Source: Enterococcus gilvus ATCC BAA-350
Lineage (GTDB): Bacteria; Bacillota; Bacilli; Lactobacillales; Enterococcaceae
Assembly: GCF_000407545.1 (NCBI RefSeq)
Contig: NZ_ASWH01000002.1
Span: 372,001 to 436,000, forward strand
Direction: 5' to 3'
Length of the DNA stretch: 64,000 nt
The translations under genes were made by a program, and so were the position numbers. This document shows, piece by piece, positions 8,716 through 18,034 of this stretch. Each line of letters starts with the position of its first letter. Within the stretch, counting starts at the first letter, position 1. Below the pieces are notes generated by a model, which made no database searches, was not told the origin of the DNA, and saw only the letters and a program-made list of their open reading frames with translations.

Positions 8716-10164
8716 ATGACGATTCGACAACGATTATATTTTTCCAATGTCTTGATGATCGTCATGCCGATCGTTTTGACGGCGATTGTTTTAGGAGGCG
8801 TTTTTTTTATTTTCTCTGAAACGCTGGGCAGTGATTTCATAACTCAGTGGCAGGAAAATAAGGGGTATGCGCAAGAATACGAACGTCTCGAAGACCTGCA
8901 GGAATCCTTTGATTCGAAGCCGCCGACAGAAGTGCAGTTAACGACCGCCCTCGATCGTTTAGCCGCGGAGCACCCTCGTCATGCCTATAGTTTGTTTCTT
9001 TATGATAAGGAACACACATTGGTAACGCATGAAGGAACGTACAAAGAAAATAACATTGTCACTGGTATGGTGGGGAATCCAGAACAAGAAACTCTTGTAG
9101 TCAATAACGTTTTGCTTAATCGACTTCCTATCGGGGATTTCACCCTTTTGCTGGTCAATCCGAATTACCATATGAATTTGGAAGAAAAAATCATTGATAA
9201 CAAGGAAATGATTCTTTTGATCGCTTTTTTGACTGTACTTTGTGTGGTTCTTTTTGTTATTTTAACCAATTATGTGCTCGCGCGTTTCATTTTCCTACCA
9301 ATCAATGAAGGACTGAACACGTTACTCTATGGTGTAGAACAAATTCGTGATGGCCATTTGAGTTGGCGGACAACGTATCAGGCGAATGATGAATTTCGTC
9401 CAGTCGTGACGAGTCTCAATGAAATGGCTGAGCGCTTAGAAATGATGGTGACGGAACAAGAAAAAACGAGTGAAAACCGCAAAGAATTGATCGCCGGGAT
9501 CTCCCACGACCTTCGTACGCCGCTGACAGCGATCAAAGCTTATGTGGAAGGCTTAGACAAAGGGATTGCCACAACGCCTGCGATGAAGAACAAGTATTTG
9601 CAGATTATTACTCAAAAAACGGATAACCTCACACGATTGGTGGACCAGCTTTTCCTATTTTCAAAGATCGATCTAGGGGAATACGCCTTGAGGATACAGC
9701 CTGTCAATATTGGAAAATATCTAGCTGAGCTGATTCAGGGGATTTCAGAGGAGTACAAGCAGCGTGGCTTGACGCTCACACTTGGCGTGCATTCGTATCG
9801 AACGACGGCAGCGATCGACTCGGAACAGTTGCGAAATGTGATCCTCAATATTATTGAAAACACAGTAAAGTATGGCGCCGAAAAGGACAATCAATTATTC
9901 ATCGAACAGTACGAGCAGTCAGGACAGGTGGTCCTTACCTTCAGTGACAATGGTCCAGGGGTTCCGCTTCAACAACGAGAAAGGCTTTTTGATGTTTTTT
10001 ATCGCGGGGACGAATCACGAACCCAATCAGGAAAAGGCAGTGGATTGGGGCTGGCAATTGCTCGTCGGGTGGTTGAAAGTCAGGCGGGAACCATCGAAGC
10101 ACGAGCTTCTGATAGCGACGGGCTGCAAATTCGAATCCAATTGCCCATCAGCGAAGCAACATGA
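8716..10164 (+). CDS. Sensor histidine kinase
   Basis: A 482-residue membrane kinase. A first membrane segment lies at about residues 15-38, an extracellular sensor region of roughly 120 residues follows, then a second segment near 165-190 and a HAMP linker. The H-box GISHDLRTPLTA contains H264, and the N, G1 and G2 boxes (NIIENTVKYG, DNGPGVP, GSGLGLAI) are intact. The ATG at 8716 is preferred to an upstream in-frame GTG because GTGAGGAG precedes it. The kinase gene comes before its regulator gene, the reverse of the usual order. The signal is unknown. Confidence 0.9.
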   Translation: MTIRQRLYFSNVLMIVMPIVLTAIVLGGVFFIFSETLGSDFITQWQENKGYAQEYERLEDLQESFDSKPPTEVQLTTALDRLAAEHPRHAYSLFLYDKEHTLVTHEGTYKENNIVTGMVGNPEQETLVVNNVLLNRLPIGDFTLLLVNPNYHMNLEEKIIDNKEMILLIAFLTVLCVVLFVILTNYVLARFIFLPINEGLNTLLYGVEQIRDGHLSWRTTYQANDEFRPVVTSLNEMAERLEMMVTEQEKTSENRKELIAGISHDLRTPLTAIKAYVEGLDKGIATTPAMKNKYLQIITQKTDNLTRLVDQLFLFSKIDLGEYALRIQPVNIGKYLAELIQGISEEYKQRGLTLTLGVHSYRTTAAIDSEQLRNVILNIIENTVKYGAEKDNQLFIEQYEQSGQVVLTFSDNGPGVPLQQRERLFDVFYRGDESRTQSGKGSGLGLAIARRVVESQAGTIEARASDSDGLQIRIQLPISEAT

Positions 10165-10211
10165 GGGATTAACTAGAGAAAAACAACCTGCAGCAGGTAA
10201 AGGGGAAAACG

Positions 10212-10907
10212 ATGAAGAAGATTTTGATCATAGAGGACGATGCGGCGATCGCAGATATTGTACAAGATTTTTTGACGATCAATCATTTTGAGAGTACGGT
10301 GATCCATGATGGCGGGGAAGGCTTGACCGAAGCCCTAAAAAACATCTATGATTTGATTTTATTGGATGTGATGCTGCCGACCATGGATGGCATCGAGGTC
10401 CTACGCCAGCTTAGAAATGAGGTGCGGGTGCCGATTCTTCTAGTCACTGCAAAAAGTGAGGAGCTAGACAAATTACGCGGACTGGGCTTAGGGGCAGACG
10501 ATTACATCAGTAAACCTTTTTCGCCAACAGAATTGGTCGCACGTGTTCGTGCCAACCTCGCACAAGTTGAACGCCTGAATACGCAGCAGTCGCTACCTGA
10601 AAAGCAACACATGATAGGCACGGGAGATATCGTGATCCAGCCGGAAGCGATGAAGGTGTTTGTCAGAGAAAAAGAAGTGGTGATGAAGCACAAGGAATTT
10701 GAGCTGTTGCTGTTTTTAATGGAAAACATCCAACGGGTATTCAGCAAGGAAGAATTGTACGAAAAAATTTGGGGAATGGAATCGATTGGAGAGATTCGCA
10801 CCGTAGCGGTCCACATCAACCGCCTTCGAGAAAAAATCGAAGAGAATCCTTCAGAGCCTGTACATATCCAGACGGTTTGGGGGGCTGGCTACCGATTCAT
10901 CCCGTAG
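10212..10907 (+). CDS. OmpR family response regulator
   Basis: A 231-residue regulator with a receiver domain (acidic pair EDD near residue 8, phospho-acceptor D52 in LLDVMLP, K in SKPFSP) and a C-terminal winged helix (FELLLFLMENIQRVFSKEEL; GYRFIP end). It is the partner of the kinase encoded 47 bases upstream and is followed by a strong terminator, so the two genes form one operon. No neighbouring gene clearly marks the target regulon; the ABC exporter at 11.7 kb is one candidate. Confidence 0.92.
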   Translation: MKKILIIEDDAAIADIVQDFLTINHFESTVIHDGGEGLTEALKNIYDLILLDVMLPTMDGIEVLRQLRNEVRVPILLVTAKSEELDKLRGLGLGADDYISKPFSPTELVARVRANLAQVERLNTQQSLPEKQHMIGTGDIVIQPEAMKVFVREKEVVMKHKEFELLLFLMENIQRVFSKEELYEKIWGMESIGEIRTVAVHINRLREKIEENPSEPVHIQTVWGAGYRFIP

Positions 10908-10912
10908 ACAAG

Positions 10913-10943
10913 AAGACTCGATCACGTTGATCGAGTCTTTTTC
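10913..10943 (+). terminator. Terminator of the two-component operon
   Basis: Twelve-bp arms AAGACTCGATCA and TGATCGAGTCTT are followed by a T-run. Confidence 0.85.
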
Positions 10944-11017
10944 TATCCTGATGCCGGAGGTCTTTTGTTATAATCGGTAGATACAGGAGTCAAAATCAAT
11001 GGTATGAGGTGAAAAGA

Positions 11018-11596
11018 ATGCAAGAAATAATAAAACAAATCAGCGAATACGTCCCCTTCACGGAACAGGAGGCTGCGGATCAGACGTTGTTTTTGACGAA
11101 GCTGCAATTTCAAAAGGACCTTTTGACCCGTGACAATCCAGAGGTTCATTTTTCTTCCTCTGCGTGGGTCGTCAATCCAACGTATGACAAGGTGTTGATG
11201 GTCTTCCATCATATTTATCAGTCCTACTCCTGGACCGGTGGACACGCTGACGGTGATGCAGACCTTCTGCGCGTTGCTAAAAAGGAATTGGAGGAGGAGA
11301 CCGGGATAACAGATTATCACTTAATGTATGACGGGCTGTTTGCCTTCGATATTTTACCTGTGGAGGAACACTATAAAAATGGAAAGCGTATAAAAAAACA
11401 CGTGCACGTCAATACGACCTTTCTATTTATGGCGGAGGAAGATCAGCAATTAACAATCAAGGAGGACGAAAATAGCGATGTCAAATGGATCGCTGTGGCG
11501 GAGCTGGACGAGGCGGTAGCCGAAGAGGAGATGCGGCCTTATTATCATAAAATGATGCAAAAGGCGTTGTTACTGAAACAAGACCCCACTGTTTAA
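11018..11596 (+). CDS. Nudix hydrolase
   Basis: A 192-residue Nudix-fold protein. The Nudix box runs through GGHADGDADLLRVAKKELEEETG; the metal-binding core KELEEETG is intact, while the box's first Glu position is Asp. Such enzymes cleave nucleoside diphosphates linked to another group. The ATG at 11018 has GAGGTG 6 bases upstream; an in-frame GTG at 11009 is less well placed. The gene stands alone, and its substrate cannot be told from the sequence. Confidence 0.8.
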   Translation: MQEIIKQISEYVPFTEQEAADQTLFLTKLQFQKDLLTRDNPEVHFSSSAWVVNPTYDKVLMVFHHIYQSYSWTGGHADGDADLLRVAKKELEEETGITDYHLMYDGLFAFDILPVEEHYKNGKRIKKHVHVNTTFLFMAEEDQQLTIKEDENSDVKWIAVAELDEAVAEEEMRPYYHKMMQKALLLKQDPTV

Positions 11597-11737
11597 TAAG
11601 GCCCATTCTATTGTAAGTCGCCGCTTTTTCTCGTATAGTGAATAAAAGCAATCACGCGTTATATTTAAAAAGGTGACCAAAATCTTAAGTTAGCAGGCCA
11701 TTCTGGATGCTGGTAGGGGAAACGAGGAGATGGAACA

Positions 11738-12496
11738 ATGATTGAATTAACAGGGATCACGAAAGTATATGGAGAGAAAAAAGCGCTGAATCAGTTAAGC
11801 CTAACGATTAGAGAAGGAGAGATCTTTGGATTTTTAGGACATAACGGCGCTGGTAAATCCACCACGATCAAAAGCTTAGTGAGTATTATTGAACCAACGA
11901 GCGGCGAGATCTTGTTTGACGGTAAAAATTTAAAAGAGCACCGTTTGGCAATCAAAAAGAAAATCGCCTATGTACCGGATTCTCCAGATATGTTTTTGCA
12001 ATTAACTGCTAATGAATACTGGGATTTGATCTCCGCAGCTTATGAGCTGAAGGGGCAAGAAAAGCGGCATCAAGAGCTGATCGAATTGTTCGATCTTGTG
12101 GGACATGAAGATGAAACGCTGGAAAGCTTTTCTCATGGGATGCGGCAAAAAACCATTATTATTGGTGCGCTGCTGCCGGACCCGGATATCTGGATCTTGG
12201 ACGAACCCTTGCAAGGATTAGACCCGCAAGCCGCCTTCGACTTGAAAGAAATGATCAAACGTCATGCGGAAAAAGGAAAAACCGTCATCTTTTCGACACA
12301 CGTGTTAGACACTGCGCAGCAATTGTGCGATGATCTGGCGATTTTGAAAAAAGGAGAGCTGATTTATAATGGCTCCGTCGATGATTTGTTAGCGGAACAT
12401 CCAAATGAATCACTGGAGAGTATCTATCTGAAGATGGCCGGTCGACAGGCGAACGGGGATTTGGTGGCTGAAATTGAGGAGGATGCTCATGAATAG
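11738..12496 (+). CDS. ABC transporter ATP-binding protein (exporter type)
   Basis: A 252-residue ATPase with Walker A GHNGAGKST, a signature-like FSHGMRQK replacing the usual LSGGQ, Walker B IWILDEPLQGLDP and switch histidine STHVLD. This is the EcsA/CcmA-like exporter ATPase pattern. It overlaps the permease gene by 8 bases, giving a two-gene ABC exporter. Substrates of this group include peptides, lipids or drugs; EcsAB-like roles in secretion and membrane proteolysis are possible. Confidence 0.85.
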   Translation: MIELTGITKVYGEKKALNQLSLTIREGEIFGFLGHNGAGKSTTIKSLVSIIEPTSGEILFDGKNLKEHRLAIKKKIAYVPDSPDMFLQLTANEYWDLISAAYELKGQEKRHQELIELFDLVGHEDETLESFSHGMRQKTIIIGALLPDPDIWILDEPLQGLDPQAAFDLKEMIKRHAEKGKTVIFSTHVLDTAQQLCDDLAILKKGELIYNGSVDDLLAEHPNESLESIYLKMAGRQANGDLVAEIEEDAHE

Positions 12497-14084
12497 CGGA
12501 ATCATCAAACGGTTGATTGGCGTCAATATGCTGTATGTCAATCCGTCGGCAACGAATCAAATTCGAAAAAAGGGACGGAAAGGAAAGCAGGTCCTTCGCA
12601 GTATCGTGCAGCAGTATCTGTTGTCTGGGGTCATTTTTTTAGCTATTTACGGATTGACGATGGTCATGATCGATTTTTCAAAGTTGCCGGGATTCTTTAC
12701 GTATTATATGGCATTGTTTGCGTTGATCGGCTTTTCTCAATCCTTGTCTGCCATTTTCAACGTCTTTTTTGAAAGCAAAGACCTGCAGGATTATCTGCCG
12801 TTGCCGATCAAGCAAGGGGAGGTCTTCATCGCAAAATTCCTGGCGGTCGGGATGACGATCGTGCCCTTTTTATTGCCGCTGTTGATCTTATTTTTCTTAA
12901 CGGCGTTTAAAAGCGGCTATTCCATTGTCTTTGCGGTGATTGGAGCCATTCTACTATTTATCATCTTTTTTATCCTGCTTTTTAGTTTGTGCAGCTTGAT
13001 CGTGTTTGGAATGACGAAAACCAAGTTGTTCCGACAACATAAAAAATTATTTACGAGTTTGATGCTGGGATTCTCAATGGTCGTTTCTGTTGGAGGAATC
13101 CTCGCGATCAATTTTTCCCAAAACTCCGTGAATCATTCAGCGGGTGTTACGGATCGCCATCCCTTCGCGATATTTATGCCGTTCTACCATGTGATGCACG
13201 CCTTGTTTACGACGAAAGGACTTCTGACCCTTGTTGGACTGCTTGTTGCAACCGCGGTGCTGTTACTTGCGCTACGCTATTTCGTCGTTCCAAGTTTATA
13301 TGAACAGTTCAGTGATGAGGGCTCTCGCACGATTGCGACCAAACGAAAACGTAAAACCAATCAATCACTGAAAACGCAATTAGGCAGCTACAATGTGCAA
13401 CTGCTTAAAAATCCCAATCTGATCATGCAGGTGTTGACGTCTTCCTTGATCATGCCTGTCGTGATGGTGGGAACATTGGTGACGACGAACCCGGTCGATC
13501 TGCAAACCTTGCCGATGACATTTATTGGCGTGTTCTTTGTTGCAGGTATAGTCTTTTCCAGTGTTATGTTGAACCAAACGTCTTTTGTCAGTAACTTGAT
13601 CTCGCTGGATCGGGAGAATTTCTTCTTCATCCAGTCATTGCCGCTGTCCATGAGAAAATATCTTCGACAAAAATTCTGGGTCGGTTGTAAGATTCAAATG
13701 GGGATCGCAGGCGGCGTTGGGCTGATCATTGCCCTCGTGCTGAAAGCACCGTTGTACTTACTGGTTCCTTTTTTAGCAGGAATACTCTGGGGGACTTATC
13801 TGTTGTCGTTATACTTTTTCAGCCGCGATTACCGTTTACTGAACATTACATGGACCAATGTCAGCCAGCTCTTTACTCGAGGTGTCGGAAACTATGGGCT
13901 CATGCTGTGGCTCTTCGGATCATTGATCTTGGGCGTGATCGTAGTCGCACTTTATGTGATCGCTGTAGTGATGAATCTCAATCCGTTACTTCTAAATGGC
14001 GGAGTGATGATTTGGTTGGCGATTTTATCTGGTGCTTGGCTGTGGATCAATCAAAGTAATTTTTGGAAAAAAATCAGCGAATAA
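12489..14084 (+). CDS. ABC exporter permease
   Basis: A 531-residue polytopic protein with about twelve hydrophobic segments and no recognisable enzyme motif. It is the membrane partner of the ATPase, whose reading frame it overlaps (ATGAATAG junction). The ATG at 12489 is chosen because GAGGAGG lies 6 bases before it. It resembles YthQ/EcsB-type large permeases in size and topology, but assignment to that family is inference. A strong terminator follows. Confidence 0.8.
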   Translation: MNSGIIKRLIGVNMLYVNPSATNQIRKKGRKGKQVLRSIVQQYLLSGVIFLAIYGLTMVMIDFSKLPGFFTYYMALFALIGFSQSLSAIFNVFFESKDLQDYLPLPIKQGEVFIAKFLAVGMTIVPFLLPLLILFFLTAFKSGYSIVFAVIGAILLFIIFFILLFSLCSLIVFGMTKTKLFRQHKKLFTSLMLGFSMVVSVGGILAINFSQNSVNHSAGVTDRHPFAIFMPFYHVMHALFTTKGLLTLVGLLVATAVLLLALRYFVVPSLYEQFSDEGSRTIATKRKRKTNQSLKTQLGSYNVQLLKNPNLIMQVLTSSLIMPVVMVGTLVTTNPVDLQTLPMTFIGVFFVAGIVFSSVMLNQTSFVSNLISLDRENFFFIQSLPLSMRKYLRQKFWVGCKIQMGIAGGVGLIIALVLKAPLYLLVPFLAGILWGTYLLSLYFFSRDYRLLNITWTNVSQLFTRGVGNYGLMLWLFGSLILGVIVVALYVIAVVMNLNPLLLNGGVMIWLAILSGAWLWINQSNFWKKISE

Positions 14085-14090
14085 TAGGTT

Positions 14091-14138
14091 AAAAAGGACG
14101 AAAGGTTCTCAGAAGAGAGGGCGTTTCGTCCTTTTTTT
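14091..14138 (+). terminator. Terminator of the ABC exporter operon
   Basis: AAAGGACGAAA pairs with TTTCGTCCTTT and is followed by seven T. Confidence 0.85.
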
Positions 14139-14703
14139 GTGTCACATTGGTCAAAAATATGCACAAGAAAGATTAAAATTGGAGGACTTTTCCGTTTCTA
14201 AATGATGGTGTCTAAATGGCAAATAACTAAAATATTTTAAATGGATTTTTCATAAATAAAGCGGAAAATTTTTTAATAAACGTTCTTACGAAGGTTTATT
14301 AGGAAATACATTGTCGTTTTTTAATTTTAAATAAAAAAACATCTGGAAAGGAAGCGTTTGCCTATGCTTAAATACATTATAAAAATTTGATATAACAGCA
14401 TTAATGTGATGCGAATAATTACAATAAAAAAACAGCTATAATTTGCTTAGTATTTACTGGGAAAGGCTAGTTATTTTATCATTTAATTATTTCCGCTCTA
14501 TTCTGGCGCAAAAGGTTTCTTTGACAAGAATTTTCTGAATATTTAAACTAGTCCGTTTCTTGCGTTCTGTGTTTTTTCATTGTAAAGTTACATTTAGGGT
14601 TTTCTAGTCTTTAAAAAATTCTTGCTCAATTAATAACTAATTGAAGTTTTGAATAGACCAGACGAAGGAGCACCCGAGATAAAATTGAATAGGAGTGGTT
14701 TCA
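14139..14703 (+). other. Long AT-rich leader of the amino acid transporter
   Basis: About 565 bases with no gene. It holds a weak cre-like box around 14349-14363 (AGGAAGCGTTTGCCT, three mismatches), the promoter at 14521-14549, and then a leader of about 150 bases. In that leader TCAATTA/TAATTGA (near 14624-14643) form a small hairpin. I see no T-box or known riboswitch core and no terminator before the gene. Its length suggests extra control, but nothing decisive is visible. Confidence 0.4.
14521..14549 (+). promoter_or_regulatory. Sigma-A promoter of the yjeM-like gene
   Basis: A consensus TTGACA (14521-14526) is followed after exactly 17 bases by TAAACT (14544-14549). Transcription would start near 14556. 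Confidence 0.65.
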
Positions 14704-16191
14704 ATGTCCAAAGCAGAAAAAGGCATGACGCTTGGCGCTCTGGTCATGATGATCTTTACCTCAGTATTCGGGTTTGCTAACGGTCCAGTAGCATTCTACT
14801 TGATGGGGTATGGCTCAATCGTCTTTTATGTCATTGCTGCAATTCTATTTTTCATTCCTTTCGCGTTAATGATGGCTGAATATGGTTCAACGATCAAAGG
14901 CGAAAACAGCGGAATGTACAAATGGTTGGAAGTCAGCGTAGGCCCACGTTTCGCATTTATCGGAACATTCATGTGGTTTGCTTCCTATGTTGTCTGGATG
15001 GTGTCAACATCATCAAAAGTTTGGATTCCCTTCACAACGGCTTTTGCCGGAAGCGACCAAACGCAAAAACTGCACATGTTCGGGTTAAACTCAACACAAA
15101 TGGTTGGGCTTTTAGCGTGTGTGTGGATGATCATCGTAACGTTGGTCTCAATCAAAGGGGTCAAAGGAATCGTTAAAATCACCAGTCTTGGTGGTTTAGC
15201 AGTAACTAGTTTGAACGTGGTTCTTATTGTGATTTCAGGTATTATTCTGGTTGTAAATGGTGGACACTTGGCTCAACCATTTGACCACATTTTACATTCT
15301 CCAAATCCTAGTTACCAAAGCCCAATCGGTTTGTTAGGGTTTGCGGTGTTCGCGATTTTCGCTTACGGCGGTCTTGAAGCTGTTGGTGGGATGGTCGACA
15401 AAACACGCAATCCTGAAAAAACATTCCCGAAAGCGGTCGTTCTTTCAGCCTTGATCATTTCTGTAGGGTACGCACTGGGGATCTTCCTATGGGGTGTAAG
15501 CACAAACTGGCAAGACGTATTATCAGGCGATTCAACAAACCTGGGAAATATTTCTTACGTAATGATGAACAACTTAGGGGTTGAATTTGGTAAAGGCATC
15601 GGCCTTAGTCAAGCAGCTGCGATCAGTATGGGTAACTGGTTTGCTCGTTATACTGGTCTAGGGATGTTCTTAGCCTATAGTGGTGCCTTCTTTACATTGA
15701 CGTATTCACCATTGAAGACGTTGATCATGGGAACACCGAAGAAATTATGGCCGAAGAAATTCACTGAATTGAACGAAAACGGCATGCCAAGCTACGCAAT
15801 GTGGGCACAATGTGCGATCGTTGTTGCGATCATCTTGATCGCGTCATTCGCAACGCCAGACCCTTCAGCGTTTTACAATATTTTAACGTTGATGGCAAAC
15901 GTTTCGATGACATTGCCATACTTGTTCTTGATCTATGCATTCCCTAAATTCAAGAACAAAACGGGCTTGGATCGTCCATTCGAAGTATACAAATCTAAAA
16001 GCATGACGATGGTCATCAGTGTCGTAGTCTTCCTATTAGTATTGGGTGCGAATGTCTTTACGATCTTCCAACCAATCATCGAAGGAGCAGGCGCACGCGA
16101 TACATTATGGATGATCGCAGGTCCAGTCGGATTTACAGTTGTCGGTATTATTCTTTACCAAAACTATGTCCGTCGTTCTAAAGCAGAATAA
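14704..16191 (+). CDS. yjeM: YjeM-like amino acid permease (APC superfamily)
   Basis: A 495-residue transporter with about 12-13 membrane segments. The N-terminal consensus for substrate binding (FTSVFGFANGP, residues 17-27) and the AYGGLEAVGGMVDKTRNPEKTFPKA loop are typical of the glutamate/GABA-like APC subgroup that includes E. coli YjeM. AGGAG precedes the ATG at 14704 by 8 bases; the in-frame GTG at 14695 overlaps this site and is unlikely. It is transcribed alone from a consensus promoter with a long leader. Substrate unknown, likely an acidic amino acid or amine. Confidence 0.8.
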   Translation: MSKAEKGMTLGALVMMIFTSVFGFANGPVAFYLMGYGSIVFYVIAAILFFIPFALMMAEYGSTIKGENSGMYKWLEVSVGPRFAFIGTFMWFASYVVWMVSTSSKVWIPFTTAFAGSDQTQKLHMFGLNSTQMVGLLACVWMIIVTLVSIKGVKGIVKITSLGGLAVTSLNVVLIVISGIILVVNGGHLAQPFDHILHSPNPSYQSPIGLLGFAVFAIFAYGGLEAVGGMVDKTRNPEKTFPKAVVLSALIISVGYALGIFLWGVSTNWQDVLSGDSTNLGNISYVMMNNLGVEFGKGIGLSQAAAISMGNWFARYTGLGMFLAYSGAFFTLTYSPLKTLIMGTPKKLWPKKFTELNENGMPSYAMWAQCAIVVAIILIASFATPDPSAFYNILTLMANVSMTLPYLFLIYAFPKFKNKTGLDRPFEVYKSKSMTMVISVVVFLLVLGANVFTIFQPIIEGAGARDTLWMIAGPVGFTVVGIILYQNYVRRSKAE

Positions 16192-16200
16192 TCATAAACA

Positions 16201-16234
16201 GTCTCGACGAAAATTCGTCGGGACTTTTATTTTG
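16201..16234 (+). terminator. Terminator of the yjeM-like gene
   Basis: GTCTCGACGAA pairs with TTCGTCGGGAC (one G-T pair) and is followed by a T-rich run. Confidence 0.8.
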
Positions 16235-16376
16235 TCCATTTTTCCGTTAGACTTGATAAATCAAGGTTTTTAAACATGATAAAGGCTTTTGACAAGCGGA
16301 AAACCCCTAATGACAAAGACTTTTGCTAGTGAGTATCAGAGGGAACGATTAGGGTAAGGATGAAGGAGCGGATGAA

Positions 16377-16949
16377 ATGAACTTAAGCAAACAGATTAAA
16401 AAATTAAGAGAAACGGCGGGATTTTCTCAAGAAGAATTATCGGAAAAAATCTATGTTTCTCGTCAAACCATTTCCAATTGGGAGAACGAACGGAGCTATC
16501 CCGATATTCATAACCTGTTATTGCTAAGTGTTCTTTTTGACGTGACTTTAGATGAGCTTGTCAAAGGAGACGTGGAAACGATGAAAAAAATGATCAAAAA
16601 AGATGAGATGGATAAGTATAGTTGGATCATGCTTGGAACGATCGGTGCAGCGGCGATTTTATTTGGACCTGCGTGGAAGCTGTTCGGCGAGAAAGGCCTA
16701 TGGATTCCATTTATTTTATGGGCGATCGGAATGTGGGCGGCAATAAAGATCGAAAAAATCAAGAAAGCAACTAATGTGAAGACCTACAAAGAAATCGTCG
16801 CCTACATGGAGGGGGAGGACGTCGAAGCGAAGCGGAAAGAACGACATTTTGGAAAAGATCTGATGGCGAAAACCCTCATCGTTGTCGTATTTACAGCAAT
16901 TGTTTCAAGTGTCGTACTCCTAAGTTTATGGGTAAGCGGACTCTTATAA
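16377..16949 (+). CDS. XRE-type regulator with membrane anchor
   Basis: A 190-residue protein. Residues 1-60 form a Cro/CI-type helix-turn-helix (SQEELSEKIYVSRQTISNWENERS). Two hydrophobic stretches around residues 82-100 and 105-122 and a third at the C terminus (169-188) suggest that it sits in the membrane with the DNA-binding domain in the cytoplasm. Such membrane-bound XRE proteins are common in Firmicutes and mostly uncharacterised. It stands alone between two terminators, so it gives no hint of its target. Confidence 0.8.
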   Translation: MNLSKQIKKLRETAGFSQEELSEKIYVSRQTISNWENERSYPDIHNLLLLSVLFDVTLDELVKGDVETMKKMIKKDEMDKYSWIMLGTIGAAAILFGPAWKLFGEKGLWIPFILWAIGMWAAIKIEKIKKATNVKTYKEIVAYMEGEDVEAKRKERHFGKDLMAKTLIVVVFTAIVSSVVLLSLWVSGLL

Positions 16950-16953
16950 GAAA

Positions 16954-17008
16954 AAATCCCAGCAAAAAGCATCTAAGAAGGTGCCTATTGCTGGGATTTA
17001 TTTTTATT
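16954..17008 (+). terminator. Terminator of the XRE-type gene
   Basis: AAATCCCAGCAA (16954-16965) pairs with TTGCTGGGATTT (16988-16999), followed by a T-rich tail. Confidence 0.8.
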
Positions 17009-17185
17009 TCAAAAAGAGTTTTTCACGGCCCTCGTTCGTTCAGAACGTCATAATCATTGCTACGATGGATAAGCATCAGAAAAAGCTTTGACAGGCTTTT
17101 TTTCTTATATAGTACATTCTGTCGAGCACTAAAAACTATACCTAGTTGTTGCAGCATGTGATTGAAAGTGTATCAAAAGAAGAAA

Positions 17186-17485
17186 TCACCTTAATTTCTT
17201 TTTATCGATCCGACGACTATTCAAGAACCAATAGCGGTGGTGATCACCCGTCAATGCAGTAAAGGAAACCGCGGCTTTGCCTTGCTTTTTTAGTGTTTCT
17301 TCTAAATAATTTTTGAGAATCCACGGATCTTCGATATGACTGACATCAAGGGTCAAAATATTTTCAATCGTTTGAGGCGTCGTATGGAGGTCAGCGGCAA
17401 TTTGCTCGAGGCTAAGACCTGTTCGTTCGACATTTTCTTTGAATTCTTCTTTTGTGTGTTGCATTTCTTGTGGTGTTAATGACAT
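17186..17485 (-). CDS. DUF2316 family protein
   Basis: A 99-residue protein matching the DUF2316 pattern: a helical N-terminal half (MSLTPQEMQHTKEEF) with a putative helix-turn-helix (SLEQIAADLHTTPQTIENIL), then a conserved region ending HRYWFLNSRRID. The family is often encoded next to MarR-type regulators, as here, where the MarR gene is divergent and two shared operators lie between them. A small accessory regulator is plausible, but its role is not established. Confidence 0.8.
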   Translation of the reverse strand: MSLTPQEMQHTKEEFKENVERTGLSLEQIAADLHTTPQTIENILTLDVSHIEDPWILKNYLEETLKKQGKAAVSFTALTGDHHRYWFLNSRRIDKKKLR

Positions 17486-17512
17486 AGTATTCGCTTCTTT
17501 CTTTAAACATAA

Positions 17513-17532
17513 ATAGTTGTAATTTTAACTAT
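17513..17532. promoter_or_regulatory. MarR operator, copy 1
   Basis: ATAGTTGTAATTTTAACTAT is a 20-bp imperfect palindrome with ATAGTT/AACTAT arms. It lies upstream of the DUF2316 gene and is a near copy of the site at 17570-17589. Confidence 0.75.
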
Positions 17533-17569
17533 CGACAGCATACGCCGATTGAAAACAGTTGTCAAATAA

Positions 17570-17589
17570 ATAGTTGTGATTTAAACTAT
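17570..17589. promoter_or_regulatory. MarR operator, copy 2
   Basis: ATAGTTGTGATTTAAACTAT has the same arms and spacing as copy 1. It lies 11 bases before the MarR start codon, so it probably covers that gene's promoter or leader. Autorepression is the natural reading. Confidence 0.75.
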
Positions 17590-17599
17590 TAAGAAAGAA

Positions 17600-18034
17600 A
17601 TGAGGGAGCAGATGATCTCAAAAAGAGAAGATTTAGCCGAAAAAATTTATGCGGTTAGCACCTTGCAGCAGAATTTTGTTATTGAACGTTTGAAGACGCT
17701 GCATTTGAATAGCTTACAATCTCGCAGTCTGAATTTTGTTGCAATGTATCCGGGAACGATGCAGCGAGAATTGGCGAACTATTTAGGAAAGCAGCAGGCG
17801 ACCGTAACGAATATTCTAAAAGTGCTTGAGGAAAAGAAATTGATTTATCGCAAAATTCCGAAAAACAATGAGCGGCAAAAAAATATTTATCTGACGCCTG
17901 AAGGGGAGCAGATGGTAGAAAAAGTCCAGACGATTTTCGATGAATTGGGTCGTCAAATGGAGTCGGTATTTTCTAAAGAAGAACGGCAGCAGTTTGAACT
18001 TTTTTTAAAACGAGCAGAAGACCAATTGGCTTAG
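17600..18034 (+). CDS. MarR family transcriptional regulator
   Basis: A 144-residue winged-helix regulator. The recognition-helix region is around residues 50-75 (TMQRELANYLGKQQATVTNILKVLEEKKLI) and the wing at RKIPKNNERQKNIYLTPEG. It is divergent from DUF2316, with two matching palindromes between them. The start is uncertain: the ATG at 17600 has only a weak AAGAAAG site, while an ATG at 17612 follows GAGGGAG at short distance. Ligand and full regulon are unknown. A terminator follows directly. Confidence 0.85.
   Translation: MREQMISKREDLAEKIYAVSTLQQNFVIERLKTLHLNSLQSRSLNFVAMYPGTMQRELANYLGKQQATVTNILKVLEEKKLIYRKIPKNNERQKNIYLTPEGEQMVEKVQTIFDELGRQMESVFSKEERQQFELFLKRAEDQLA

Noticed and set aside
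14349..14363. cre box upstream of the yjeM-like gene
   Set aside because: Three mismatches to the consensus and about 170 bases from the promoter.
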